Shown here one piece after another: positions 1 to 9,050 of a stretch of 64,000 nucleotides of DNA. Every line of letters starts with the position of its first letter. The stretch's first letter is position 1. The DNA is from Bacillota bacterium (GTDB taxonomy: Bacteria > Bacillota > Clostridia > Tissierellales > Sedimentibacteraceae). Position numbers and translations under genes: made by a program. The notes under the pieces are model-generated. The model saw only the letters and a list, made by a program, of their open reading frames with translations, searched no databases and was not told the origin of the DNA. The stretch spans positions 1-64,000 of the forward strand of contig JAEXUD010000037.1 in NCBI GenBank assembly GCA_023453025.1. The letters run 5' to 3'.

Positions 1-3000
1 ATAGGTTCAGCAAACGTAGAAATAACTAAAAAAGACATAGACGAAGAAGACATTACAGTAACCCCATACAGCGGAGAATATGACGGAGAAAACCATAGCA
101 TATCAGTAGTTGATGCTGATGGAGGAAACGTAACATACAGTACAAGCGAAACAGGAGAATATACAACAGGAAATCCGGCATATAAGAATGCAGGAAGCTA
201 TACAGTATATTATAAAGTAGACAGAGGATTAAATTACAATGTGTTAAAAGGTTCATCAACTGTAGAAATAATTAAGTTAAATATAGCTGCAGAAGACATC
301 ACAGTAATCCCATACAACGATGAATACGACGGAGAAAGCCATAGTATATCAGCATCAGATGCAAATGAAGGAACCATAACATACAGCACAAGCGAAGACG
401 GAGAATATACAGCAGATAATCCCGCATATAAGAATGCAGGAAGCTATACAGTATATTACAAAGTTGACAGAGGAACAAACTACAATGTGCTAAAAGGTTC
501 ATCAACTGTAGAGATTGATTTTAGAGAAGTAACTTTAAAAGGAATAACTATAACAGATAAAACGTATGACGGAACTGCAGATGCCACATCCAATGTAACG
601 GGAGCATATTTGGATGGCGTTATAGAAGGCGATGATGTTGTGCTTGATTCATCTGACATGACAGCAATGTTTAATGATGAAAATGTCAATAATGACAAGC
701 CTGTTTCAATCTCCGGCTATGCTCTAAGCGGTGAAAAAGCTTCTCAATATAATCTTATTCAGCCTGAAGGTATAACAGGGAATATTATATCGGAAACAAG
801 TTCAGATATGAATATTTCAATAGACCGAGTTGTGGCGGAGGAGACAGATTATAACGGCGAATGGACCGGCAGTAACGTTACAATTACCTTAAGAGGAGAT
901 GCCCCTTCCGGCATAGAGAAATATCAATATACGACAGATGGCGGATTGAATTGGGCTGATTTTACGGATGCATTTTTACTTATCGAAGAGACAACTGATA
1001 AAATTTATGCTTTCAGAGCAATAAGCAACGGAGGTATAAATAGCGACTCAAGTGATACTGTCACAGTTAAAATTGATAAAGTAAAACCAGTTATTCAAAG
1101 TATTGAGGGGAATCCTGCAACTCCTAAGAATACTTCTCAAATAATTACATTTGAAATTTTTGAAGAAAATAGCGGGATAGACTCAAGTACGTTGACTGTA
1201 TCAAAAGACGGAGCCAATATTGAGATAAAGCATGAAGATGGCAAATACAGCTTTATTGCCGACGCAAATGGCAAATATGATATTAATGTATCAGATAATG
1301 CAGGAAATGCAGCAGATACAGAAGCCGTTGAGGTAAATAAATTAGATTTTGAGAAACCGGTAATTTCATCTTTAATTCCTGCCAACAATGCCCAGCAGGT
1401 AGATACAGGTTTATTGACAGCAATATTCAACGAAGATGTAATGAAGGCAACAGACGGTATCGATGGTGATATTACAATATTCAATTCAAATGGTGCTGTT
1501 TTAGAAAGAATAAATATTAAAAATAATCGTATTAAGGCTTCGGAAAATCAGCTAGATATATACCTGACAAAACCATTGAAGCCTGGTACTGAATATTATG
1601 TGACAATAGACAGCGGTATTATTTATGATATAGCCGGTAATAGCTTTGCAGGTATTGCGGATAGTGCTGTATGGAGATTCAGGACAAGCAATGCAAATAT
1701 TAACAACAGCATTATCGGAATTAATGTTTCAGTAATTGGAGAACAGTATAAAGCTATTGTTGACCCCTCTGATGAGACAGTTTATTCTGTTACAGCAAAG
1801 CCTTATGAAGACGGACTGGTGAAGGTTAAAATTACACCGGTATTTCTTAAAAATGCTGAAGCAGTGATTACAACCGAAGATGCAGGTGTTGAAGTTGATG
1901 GAAACATTGTTACAATAACTGATATTGACAGAGAAATTGCAAATGTAAAAATTCAAGTTAAAAATGCAGATGGTTCTATTGACGAAAATAAAATCTACAC
2001 ATTAATAATTCACAGAGGCAGCTTAGAAACAAAAGTGACCAAGTCGGGTATGAGTGTTGATGCCGTTGCAGACAATTTAAGAGGAGCGGTTGATGTAAGT
2101 TCTGATATTTCTGACGGAAAACAAATGGAGTTGGAGCTTGAGATAGCTGATAACGGAAATATTGTAAGCGAAAGCCAAAAACTTGAAATTGAAAATTTCT
2201 TAGAAGGTCAAAGTGTAGCAATGTACCTTGAAATTGACCTCAAATTAAAGAATATTACAAATGACACAGAAACTCTAATTGAAAATACACAAAATCCTGT
2301 AAAAATAAAAATTGAAATTCCGGAAAATATGCGTGGAGGAAGAGATTACAAAGTAATCAGAGTTCACAAAGGAGTTATAGAAATATTAGATACGGTATTA
2401 GAAGGTAATTATCTGGTGTTTGAGACAGACAGATTTAGCCAATATGCAATATCATATAAAATTTATAACGAAAAAGATGAATCTGACAATAGTAATCAAG
2501 TGGTAGAAAAACATATAGCGTATATAAAGGGTTATGAGGATGAAACCTTCAGACCTGAAAATAATATTACACGAGCAGAGGCTGCAACTATTATTGCCAG
2601 GTTGTCACCTGCTTATGATGAACTTAAATATTATATAAACGTATATGGTGATGTTGATGCTCAGGCGTGGTATGCAAATACAGTGAGCTTTGGAGCACAG
2701 AATAAATTAATCCTTGGGTACGAGGATGGAAGCTTCAGGCCGGATTCTTCGATAACAAGAGCTGAATTAGTGTCGATTATTGCAAGGTTTAACAATATTG
2801 ATCCGAAAGATGAATCAGAACTGCGGTTTGAGGATGCCTCCGGCCATTGGGCGGAAGGAAATATTTCAGCATTGTACAAGCTGGGATGGATTAATGGTTA
2901 TGAAGACGGTTCATTCAGACCTGATGCGGCGATCACCAGAGCTGAAGCTGTAAAAATTATAAATGCTTCTCTTGGAAGAACTCCTGTAAAGGAAAGAGTG

Positions 3001-3114
3001 GATTTGAACATTTCGAAATATTTTGTCCGATTCACTGATATTAGTGTTAACCACTGGGCTTATTATGATATTTTGGAGTCATCAATTACTCATGCGGTAG
3101 AGGATTTTAACTAG
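1..3114 (+). CDS. SLH-domain surface protein with MBG-type repeats (5' end outside window)
   Basis: The reading frame is open from base 1, so the start lies upstream; 1037 codons are visible. The first 165 codons hold two copies of an 82-residue repeat (DNA period 246 bp) resembling MBG/YDG beta-sandwich repeats, followed by Ig/cadherin-like modules (about 790-2030), a beta-rich region, and three S-layer homology motifs at the C-terminus. The SLH copies begin near 2512, 2680 and 2840, each with the pattern GYEDxxFRPxxxITRAE. SLH motifs bind pyruvylated secondary wall polymer, so this is inferred to be a wall-anchored adhesin or S-layer-associated protein. The anchor is C-terminal, so the missing N-terminus should carry a signal peptide. 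No catalytic motif is visible. Family assignment is firm for SLH and good for MBG; the ligand is unknown. Confidence 0.88.
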   Translation: MGSANVEITKKDIDEEDITVTPYSGEYDGENHSISVVDADGGNVTYSTSETGEYTTGNPAYKNAGSYTVYYKVDRGLNYNVLKGSSTVEIIKLNIAAEDITVIPYNDEYDGESHSISASDANEGTITYSTSEDGEYTADNPAYKNAGSYTVYYKVDRGTNYNVLKGSSTVEIDFREVTLKGITITDKTYDGTADATSNVTGAYLDGVIEGDDVVLDSSDMTAMFNDENVNNDKPVSISGYALSGEKASQYNLIQPEGITGNIISETSSDMNISIDRVVAEETDYNGEWTGSNVTITLRGDAPSGIEKYQYTTDGGLNWADFTDAFLLIEETTDKIYAFRAISNGGINSDSSDTVTVKIDKVKPVIQSIEGNPATPKNTSQIITFEIFEENSGIDSSTLTVSKDGANIEIKHEDGKYSFIADANGKYDINVSDNAGNAADTEAVEVNKLDFEKPVISSLIPANNAQQVDTGLLTAIFNEDVMKATDGIDGDITIFNSNGAVLERINIKNNRIKASENQLDIYLTKPLKPGTEYYVTIDSGIIYDIAGNSFAGIADSAVWRFRTSNANINNSIIGINVSVIGEQYKAIVDPSDETVYSVTAKPYEDGLVKVKITPVFLKNAEAVITTEDAGVEVDGNIVTITDIDREIANVKIQVKNADGSIDENKIYTLIIHRGSLETKVTKSGMSVDAVADNLRGAVDVSSDISDGKQMELELEIADNGNIVSESQKLEIENFLEGQSVAMYLEIDLKLKNITNDTETLIENTQNPVKIKIEIPENMRGGRDYKVIRVHKGVIEILDTVLEGNYLVFETDRFSQYAISYKIYNEKDESDNSNQVVEKHIAYIKGYEDETFRPENNITRAEAATIIARLSPAYDELKYYINVYGDVDAQAWYANTVSFGAQNKLILGYEDGSFRPDSSITRAELVSIIARFNNIDPKDESELRFEDASGHWAEGNISALYKLGWINGYEDGSFRPDAAITRAEAVKIINASLGRTPVKERVDLNISKYFVRFTDISVNHWAYYDILESSITHAVEDFN
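4..495 (+). repeat. Tandem 246-bp coding repeats in the surface protein
   Basis: The landmark GGTTCA recurs at 4, 250 and 496, a period of exactly 246 bp (82 codons). The two complete copies are nearly the same in their second halves (long shared stretch around 150-240 and 396-486). The array probably extends upstream of base 1. Confidence 0.85.
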
Positions 3115-3123
3115 TATAAATAC

Positions 3124-3159
3124 AAAGTACTCCCACTTATATAGTAGGGGTACTTTTTT
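3124..3159 (+). terminator. Intrinsic terminator after the SLH gene
   Basis: Arms AAAGTAC.TCCC and GGGG.TACTTT flank a loop of about 12 nt and run into six T residues, 10 nt after the stop codon. Confidence 0.7.
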
Positions 3160-3198
3160 GAAAAATTTACCTTTCGGATCTGAAATTGCAATGGAATG

Positions 3199-3227
3199 TT
3201 GACACTGTAACAGCTGGGTGTTATTAT
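3199..3227 (+). promoter_or_regulatory. Sigma-A type promoter for ktrB-ktrA
   Basis: TTGACA at 3199-3204, 17-nt spacer, TATTAT at 3222-3227, 70 nt before ktrB. The untranslated leader is too short for a c-di-AMP riboswitch, which controls some ktr operons. Confidence 0.6.
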
Positions 3228-3296
3228 AAAATTCAAAGGGAATATTTTTCAAAATTATATATATTTTAGAATTCAGACAACTAACCGGGGTATCAA

Positions 3297-4685
3297 ATGA
3301 AAAAGAAAATAAAACATTTATCACCGTCTCAGACAATTATGGCCGGATTTGCTCTTATGATACTTATAGGAGCATTTTTATTAAATTTACCGATTGCAAG
3401 CAAGTCGGGAAACAGTATCGGATTTATTAATGCTTTATTTACAGCAACTTCCGCAAACTGCGTTACCGGATTAGTAGTGGTAAATACCATGGAGCATTGG
3501 ACATTATTCGGAAAAGCTGTAATATTAATATTGATTCAATTTGGCGCTCTTGGATTTATGTCAGTGATGACAATTGCTATGATTTTAATGAAACAGCAAA
3601 TATCCTTAAGAAGCAGGCAAGCAATTCAGGCTTCCTTTAACCAGGACAACATTGGCGGGATGGTAAGGCTGGTAAAAAAAGTGGCTGCTATTGCATTTGT
3701 ATTTGAAGCCATAGGTGCAATACTTCTTGCAGCTGCCTTTTACAAAGAAACGCAAATGAAATTATCAGAAGCGGCTTTCCAAGGAATTTTTCATTCAATA
3801 TCTGCTTTTTGCAATGCAGGATTTGACAATATAGGCACTGACAGCTTTGTTCCTTTTCAGTCAAATGTACCGATAAATTTTATAATTATGACGCTTATTA
3901 TTGCAGGGGGACTTGGATTTACAGTATGGTTGGAGATTATCGAACTGCTTCGCAATAAAGCAAAAAGATCTCTCAGACTGAGAATTATACATATGAGTCT
4001 TCACAGCAAAATAGTATTTTCTGTTACAGGTGTTCTGATTACAGGCGGAATGCTGCTTTTTTTGCTGTTTGAATGGTCAAATCCTGATACCATTGGGAAT
4101 TTACACATTGCAGGGAAAGTTCAGTCCGCATTATTCCAATCTGTAACACTTCGTACAGCCGGTTTTAACACTGTTTCTCAGGGAGCTCTCACAGAAATTT
4201 CAAAATTTGTATCTTGTATATTTATGTTGATAGGAGGCTCTTCTGCCAGTACAGCAGGAGGGATGAAGACAGTAACGATCGGTGTAATTATAATTTCTAT
4301 GGTTTCTGTTCTTAAGGGACGAAATAAGCTTGAGGTCTTTGGGCGCACGCTGCCCTTTGATTTGCTGCAGAAAGCGTTAACTGTTGCAATAACAATGTTG
4401 ATTGTAGTATTTATATCTACAATACTCCTGCATTTTACCGAATCATCCAATTCAATTCAGCATTCTTTTTTAGACCTGCTGTTTGAGACATGCTCTGCTG
4501 CAGGAACAGTTGGGTTAACTACAGGAGTGACTTCAGGTATTTCTTCAGGTGGGAAAGTAATTCTTATTTTATGTATGTATCTGGGACGCTTGAGTCCGGT
4601 TACCGTTGCTGTTGCCCTTAACGCAAAATTGCACGAGGGCACTGACGGCATAAGTTTTCCGGAAGAGCGAATTATTATTGGATAG
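3297..4685 (+). CDS. ktrB: Potassium uptake channel subunit KtrB (TrkH/KtrB family)
   Basis: A 462-residue integral membrane protein of the Trk/Ktr/HKT superfamily, the K+-translocating subunit of a Na+-dependent uptake system. The four membrane-pore-membrane repeats are recognisable from their filter segments: TSANCVTGL near residues 51-59, then FCNAGFDN, LRTAGFNT and the final SAAGTVGLTTG. Each carries the key filter glycine. Length matches KtrB (about 450) rather than the longer TrkH. The regulatory subunit ktrA follows 9 nt downstream, so the two are co-transcribed from the TTGACA promoter upstream. Start is the ATG at 3297 after GGGGT. KtrB complexes are gated by the cytoplasmic KtrA ring through nucleotides and c-di-AMP (family knowledge). 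Confidence 0.93.
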   Translation: MKKKIKHLSPSQTIMAGFALMILIGAFLLNLPIASKSGNSIGFINALFTATSANCVTGLVVVNTMEHWTLFGKAVILILIQFGALGFMSVMTIAMILMKQQISLRSRQAIQASFNQDNIGGMVRLVKKVAAIAFVFEAIGAILLAAAFYKETQMKLSEAAFQGIFHSISAFCNAGFDNIGTDSFVPFQSNVPINFIIMTLIIAGGLGFTVWLEIIELLRNKAKRSLRLRIIHMSLHSKIVFSVTGVLITGGMLLFLLFEWSNPDTIGNLHIAGKVQSALFQSVTLRTAGFNTVSQGALTEISKFVSCIFMLIGGSSASTAGGMKTVTIGVIIISMVSVLKGRNKLEVFGRTLPFDLLQKALTVAITMLIVVFISTILLHFTESSNSIQHSFLDLLFETCSAAGTVGLTTGVTSGISSGGKVILILCMYLGRLSPVTVAVALNAKLHEGTDGISFPEERIIIG

Positions 4686-4694
4686 GAGGGTGCA

Positions 4695-5339
4695 ATGATA
4701 AAAAAATATAAAAATAAAAGCTTTGCAGTTTTAGGACTAGGACGTTTTGGAATGAGTATTATTCAAACCCTGTCAGAATATGATGTGAATATTTTGGCTT
4801 GTGACAATGACGAAGCAAAATTGAAGCTTGCTGAAGAATATGCCACACATGTGATCAAAGCAGATGCTTCGGATGAAAATGCTCTTAAAAATCTTGGCTT
4901 GCAAAACTTTGACGTGATTATATTAGCCATGGGTGAAGAATTTGAAACCTCTCAAATTGCTACGATGATCGCAAAGGAAAGTGGTGCGAAGCATGTTATT
5001 GTTAAGGCAAGAAATCTGCGTCAAAAGAAAATATTAGAAAGCATTGGTGCGGATTCGGTCGTCCTGCCCGAGCATGAAATGGGCTCGAAATTAGCACGAA
5101 AAATGGTTGTCTCCAACATAATGGATATTCTTGAGGATTCTGAATACTATACTATCACAGAAATGAAACCTCTTGATGAATGGCTGGATAAAACCGTGCG
5201 GCAGGCAAATATACGACATAAGTACAACATAACAATTCTGGCTGTACGACAAGGAGACGAATTAATACTCCCCATATCTCCGGACAGAGTAATAAATAAA
5301 GAAGATGTCTTGATAATTTTAGAAGAGAAAAATAAATAA
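4695..5339 (+). CDS. ktrA: Ktr potassium uptake regulatory subunit KtrA (RCK domains)
   Basis: A 214-residue cytosolic gating subunit for the adjacent KtrB pore. The N-terminal RCK_N Rossmann fold shows GLGRFG near residues 14-19 and an acidic residue after the second strand (ACDND). The C-terminal RCK_C portion (about 135-214) ends in the usual KEDVLIILEE strand. KtrA proteins form octameric rings that bind ATP/ADP at RCK_N and, in Firmicutes, c-di-AMP at RCK_C; that is family knowledge and is not testable here. Translation starts at ATG 4695 behind AGGAGGG, 9 nt after ktrB, so production is probably coupled. Confidence 0.93.
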   Translation: MIKKYKNKSFAVLGLGRFGMSIIQTLSEYDVNILACDNDEAKLKLAEEYATHVIKADASDENALKNLGLQNFDVIILAMGEEFETSQIATMIAKESGAKHVIVKARNLRQKKILESIGADSVVLPEHEMGSKLARKMVVSNIMDILEDSEYYTITEMKPLDEWLDKTVRQANIRHKYNITILAVRQGDELILPISPDRVINKEDVLIILEEKNK

Positions 5340-5368
5340 TAATTACTCTGCTCCTGTGTCCCGCTTTC

Positions 5369-5395
5369 ACGAAATTTCTACTTCGACATAAGATA
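5369..5395 (+). promoter_or_regulatory. Sigma-K-type promoter for dpaA-dpaB
   Basis: The late mother-cell consensus is AC, 16-17 nt, CATAnnnTA. Here AC is at 5369-5370, followed by a 16-nt spacer and CATAAGATA at 5387-5395, a full match. It lies 34 nt before the dpaA start. Known Bacillus spoVF transcription is sigma-K dependent, which supports the reading. Confidence 0.7.
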
Positions 5396-5428
5396 TAACA
5401 GTGTGAAAATCCCTATAAGGAGGGCAAT

Positions 5429-6304
5429 ATGGCATTAAAGTATACCATATTAGGCGGAGATAAAAGAAGCCTGGAGCTTGGTAATTTACTGATGAAAGAC
5501 GGAAATGATGTTTGTCTCTATGGGTTTGACAGACTGGAGCCGCATAAATACGAATCAATGGACCTGAATAAAGCAGTTGAACATGCTGATGTTATTGTAG
5601 GTCCATTGCCGTTTTCTACTGACAATATAAATGTAAATGCTCCGTTTACAAATAAGTCAATTCAAATTGATGCGGTAATTGACATGATGTCTGAAAAGCA
5701 AATGATTATCGGCGGGAAAATCGATATTGAGCATGAGAAAAAACTAAAGGACAAGAATCTTAAAGCAGCCGATTATTTTAAAAGAGAAGAAATGCAAGTT
5801 TTAAATGCGATACCGACAGCCGAAGGAGCTATTCAAATTGCAATGGAGGAAACCCCTTTTACACTACATGACTCAAATGTTATAGTCCTTGGTTATGGAA
5901 GAATCGGAAAGGCTTTATCAAGGATGCTGTATGGAATCGGAGCCAATGTACATGTAGAAGCAAGAAATTACAGTGATCTTGCATGGATAAAGAACAACGG
6001 ATATGTTCCGATACACCAGAAAGAGTTAAAGACATATTTACCGGAGATGAATGTAGTTTTCAATACTGTACCTCAGATAATATTAGATGAAGAGTTGTTA
6101 AAAAGAATCGGTAATAATTGTATTGTTATTGATTTGGCATCAAAACCGGGCGGAGTTGATTCAGAAGCTGCCAATGAAATGGGGATAAGGGTTATAAGTG
6201 CTCTGGGCCTTCCGGGAAAGGCAGCTCCGGTAACTGCCGCTATGGTTATTAAGGACACTATTTATAATATTATAGGGGAGTTGGATGTAAAAAATGTCAA
6301 TTGA
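5429..6304 (+). CDS. dpaA: Dipicolinate synthase subunit A
   Basis: A 291-residue protein of the SpoVFA/DpaA family, the NAD(P)-binding subunit of dipicolinate synthase. With DpaB it oxidises dihydrodipicolinate to dipicolinic acid in the mother cell; DPA then accumulates in the spore core as the calcium chelate. The sequence shows the N-terminal family domain (YTILGGDKRSLEL at the start) and a Rossmann segment VLGYGRIGKAL near residues 152-162. Start ATG 5429 follows AAGGAGGGCAAT. The stop overlaps dpaB by 11 nt, as in other dpaAB operons. A sigma-K-type promoter lies just upstream. Presence of dpaAB implies an endospore former outside the cluster I clostridia that rely on EtfA. Confidence 0.93.
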   Translation: MALKYTILGGDKRSLELGNLLMKDGNDVCLYGFDRLEPHKYESMDLNKAVEHADVIVGPLPFSTDNINVNAPFTNKSIQIDAVIDMMSEKQMIIGGKIDIEHEKKLKDKNLKAADYFKREEMQVLNAIPTAEGAIQIAMEETPFTLHDSNVIVLGYGRIGKALSRMLYGIGANVHVEARNYSDLAWIKNNGYVPIHQKELKTYLPEMNVVFNTVPQIILDEELLKRIGNNCIVIDLASKPGGVDSEAANEMGIRVISALGLPGKAAPVTAAMVIKDTIYNIIGELDVKNVN

Positions 6305-6872
6305 AGGATTGAAAATAGGATTTGCATTAACAGGTTCGTCTTGTAATTACAGAAATATATTCCCTGTAATAGAAGATTTGGCTGATAAAGGTGCTGATAT
6401 CTATCCGATAATATCACATGCAGCAGATACTTTTGATACAAGATTTGGCACAGCTGAAGAATGGAAAAATAAATTAAAAGAGATTACAGGCAGGGAATTA
6501 ATCAGTACAATAATTGACGCAGAACCTGTGGGACCCAAATTGAAGCTTGATGTTCTTGCGGTTGCTCCATGTACAGGCAATACGGCGGCAAAGATTGCAA
6601 ATGCAATAACCGATACGTCTGTAACCATGGCATGTAAAGCTCATTTGAGAAATCAAAGACCATTAGTCCTGGCTATAGCAACCAACGACGGACTTGGAGC
6701 CAATGCTAAAAATATTGGGTTATTATTAAATACAAAGAATATTTATTTTGTGCCTTTTGGTCAGGATGATGCATTAAATAAACCGAATTCCTTAATTGCT
6801 GAATTTGATAAGCTTGAAGACACAATAGAAGCAGCAATACTAGGCAAACAGCTGCAGCCTTTGTTAGTATAG
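6294..6872 (+). CDS. dpaB: Dipicolinate synthase subunit B (flavoprotein)
   Basis: A 192-residue SpoVFB/DpaB protein of the HFCD flavoprotein fold. The N-terminal GFALTGSSCNY segment and VAPCTGNTAAKIANAITD (about residues 88-105) match the flavin/phosphate-binding loops of this family. It partners DpaA in making dipicolinate from dihydrodipicolinate, whose precursor comes from DapA encoded 1.2 kb away. Start ATG 6294 lies inside the end of dpaA, suggesting translational coupling. Transcription should be late mother-cell. A strong hairpin follows the stop. Confidence 0.92.
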   Translation: MSIEGLKIGFALTGSSCNYRNIFPVIEDLADKGADIYPIISHAADTFDTRFGTAEEWKNKLKEITGRELISTIIDAEPVGPKLKLDVLAVAPCTGNTAAKIANAITDTSVTMACKAHLRNQRPLVLAIATNDGLGANAKNIGLLLNTKNIYFVPFGQDDALNKPNSLIAEFDKLEDTIEAAILGKQLQPLLV

Positions 6873-6882
6873 CACAGAAGAC

Positions 6883-6915
6883 AACGGTGCAGAATCTGAC
6901 AGAATCTGCACCGTT
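6883..6915. terminator. Hairpin between convergent dpaB and aspartate kinase
   Basis: Arms AACGGTGCAGA and TCTGCACCGTT form a perfect 11-bp stem with an 11-nt loop, 11 nt after dpaB and 4 nt before the end of the convergent gene. T-tracts are weak on both sides, so termination efficiency is uncertain. Confidence 0.6.
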
Positions 6916-6919
6916 AAAT

Positions 6920-7903
6920 TTATTGGATAAAATTTGAATATAATTTTTGTAAAAATTGACCGAGCATTTCATTTTTAACAACTATGGAAGCATTATCGCT
7001 AAAATACTCTGTACTAATAAAATGTTCCTTTTCATCAAATAAGAATTCATCTAATTCTTCTTTTATTTCATCTTTATAATTACCATTAAAAATGAAGGAT
7101 ATTATTGAACTGTTTTCTTGGTTTTTTATTCCAAAACCTATTATCCTTGAATTGCTATTTTCATTGGAAATAAGTGTGCCCGGGTCATCAGTAAAGGTCG
7201 AAAGGATTCTTATAGGTATATTATATTGTTTTCCCAGCAAGACTGCATCAGGGTGAATTACATTTGCGCCGTTAACTGCCAGCCTATACATGTCATCATA
7301 AGAAATTTTCTTGATATATCTTGCACTTGGTATCACCCTTGGATCGGTAACAGCAACTCCGGGTACGTCGGTAAATATATCTACTCTTTCGGCATTCAAA
7401 TATCCGCCAAGTGCAACAGCTGTCGTATCGCTGCCTCCTCTGCCCAGTGTGGTTATCTCTAAATCCTCAGTAGCCCCTTGAAATCCTGCAACTACTGCGA
7501 TTTTATTTTCATTGAGATATCTTTGAATTTTATTTGTATTGATTCCTGTTATTTTACTGGAGTTAAAGATATTATCTGTAACTATTCCGGCCTGGAATCC
7601 CATTAAGGCCTCTGAGGATAAACCTTCACTTTCTAACATATGAGATACCATAGCTGCAGAAATTGTTTCTCCGACCGACATAATCAGGTCCTTCTTCTTT
7701 GGGTTTATTACGGTGCTTATATTTTCCAATTGATTTATTAAAGTATCGGTAGAGTAAGGGTCACCGCTTCTGCCCATTGCTGATACCACTACCACAAGCT
7801 TGCTGCCGATTTGCACTTCCTTTTTTACCTGTTTAAGAAACTTACTTTGATTACTTAAATTTCTGAGAGAAGTTCCCCCGAATTTTTGAATTACAACGCC
7901 CAT
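6920..7903 (-). CDS. Aspartate kinase, short form
   Basis: Catalyses the first step from aspartate toward lysine, diaminopimelate and dipicolinate. The N-terminal KFGGTS motif (residues 7-12), the SVGE segment, TTLGRGGSDTTAV (near 151-163) and FTDVPGV are classic aspartokinase active-site signatures. At 327 residues it is about 70-80 shorter than usual enzymes of about 400 residues: the kinase domain is complete but the C-terminal part seems to hold only about one ACT module rather than two. Start at 7903 follows GGAGGG. It lies between dpaB and dapA, so a dedicated DPA-supplying role like Bacillus DapG is inferred. Altered feedback regulation is possible given the missing ACT portion. Confidence 0.88.
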   Translation of the reverse strand: MGVVIQKFGGTSLRNLSNQSKFLKQVKKEVQIGSKLVVVVSAMGRSGDPYSTDTLINQLENISTVINPKKKDLIMSVGETISAAMVSHMLESEGLSSEALMGFQAGIVTDNIFNSSKITGINTNKIQRYLNENKIAVVAGFQGATEDLEITTLGRGGSDTTAVALGGYLNAERVDIFTDVPGVAVTDPRVIPSARYIKKISYDDMYRLAVNGANVIHPDAVLLGKQYNIPIRILSTFTDDPGTLISNENSNSRIIGFGIKNQENSSIISFIFNGNYKDEIKEELDEFLFDEKEHFISTEYFSDNASIVVKNEMLGQFLQKLYSNFIQ

Positions 7904-8033
7904 TTTTTACCCTCCATTAAGATTGCCCCGGTAATCGGATATTTTTATTTTATTCAGCAGGACTCTTTTTTGTTAGCAATATACAGTATATTTCATAAGA
8001 TGAATTACAATAATTTTTTAAAAGGAGAATAAT

Positions 8034-8909
8034 ATGGTTGAATGGGGAAGATTGATAACTGCTATGGTAACACCCTTTGATGAAGAGCTGAATGTTGATT
8101 TCGAGGCTGCCGGTGCACTGGCAATTAAATTAGTTAAGGAGGGAAATACTGCTTTAGTTATAACAGGAACAACAGGGGAGGCTCCGACGCTTACAGATGA
8201 TGAAAAAATAAATTTATATAAAAAAATAAAGGCATGCGTGGATGTACCCATAATTGCAGGTGTAGGTACAAATAGCACAAGGACTACCATCGAAAATGCA
8301 AAAGCAGCACAAGAGGCGGGGGTTGACGGGCTTCTTGTAGTTACTCCATATTATAATAAACCCGATCAGGATTCTTTGTATTGTCATTTTAAGGAAGTTG
8401 CGGAATCTGTTGACTTACCGATTATGCTGTATAATGTACCCGGAAGAACCGGCTGCAATATATTACCTGAAACGGTAGAAAAACTTGCTGAGATTGATAA
8501 CATAGCAGCCTTGAAGGAGGCCGGCGGAAATATAATTCAATTTGCCGAAATAATAAAGCGCGTTCCTGAGGATTTTTTAATTTATTCGGGAGATGATTCA
8601 ATGCTGCTGCCTGCAATGTCAATAGGCTGCTATGGAATAGTCAGTGTAGCCGCTCATGTGGTAGGTCCTGAAATGAAGGAAATGATACATGCTTTCGTGT
8701 CGGGGGATAATGAAAAGGCAAAGGAAATACATCTGAAACTGTTAAATATCTTTAAAAACTTATTTATAATATCAAATCCGATACCGGTAAAAGCAGCGCT
8801 GAATCTTATGGGAGTGCATGCAGGAGGAGTAAGGCTTCCTTTGACTGAAGCAAGGGAGAATGTATTAAAAGTATTGAGAGAGGATTTAGAGAAATTAGGA
8901 AAGATTTAA
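8034..8909 (+). CDS. dapA: 4-hydroxy-tetrahydrodipicolinate synthase
   Basis: Condenses pyruvate with aspartate semialdehyde in the diaminopimelate/lysine and dipicolinate routes. It is a 291-residue TIM-barrel aldolase with TTGE at 46-49, Tyr133 in LYNVPGRTG, and the Schiff-base Lys161 in ALKEAGG. These positions coincide with E. coli DapA numbering. Start ATG 8034 follows AAAGGAG. It is divergent from the aspartate kinase and close to dpaAB, so this block covers entry and exit of the DPA route; asd is not in the window. Upstream, CATAAGAT at 7994 repeats the -10 core of the dpaA promoter but lacks a proper partner, so late sporulation control is only a possibility. Confidence 0.95.
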   Translation: MVEWGRLITAMVTPFDEELNVDFEAAGALAIKLVKEGNTALVITGTTGEAPTLTDDEKINLYKKIKACVDVPIIAGVGTNSTRTTIENAKAAQEAGVDGLLVVTPYYNKPDQDSLYCHFKEVAESVDLPIMLYNVPGRTGCNILPETVEKLAEIDNIAALKEAGGNIIQFAEIIKRVPEDFLIYSGDDSMLLPAMSIGCYGIVSVAAHVVGPEMKEMIHAFVSGDNEKAKEIHLKLLNIFKNLFIISNPIPVKAALNLMGVHAGGVRLPLTEARENVLKVLREDLEKLGKI

Positions 8910-9050
8910 ATGTATCTGTTAAAGAAGGTACTGCCCGCATAATTCATGCTATGGCAGATGCTGTCACATTAAAATATACTGTTCACATCTTAAGGATATG
9001 CTTATGACATCATATCATCAAACCTTAATTTGTGAGCAGTCATTTTTACT

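Noticed and set aside
3228..3296. c-di-AMP riboswitch upstream of ktrB
   Set aside because: The leader after the promoter is only about 60 nt, far too short for the ydaO-type aptamer.
7994..8002. CATAAGATG before dapA as a second sigma-K promoter
   Set aside because: The last base differs from CATAnnnTA and no AC lies 16-17 nt upstream; kept only as a possibility in the dapA note.
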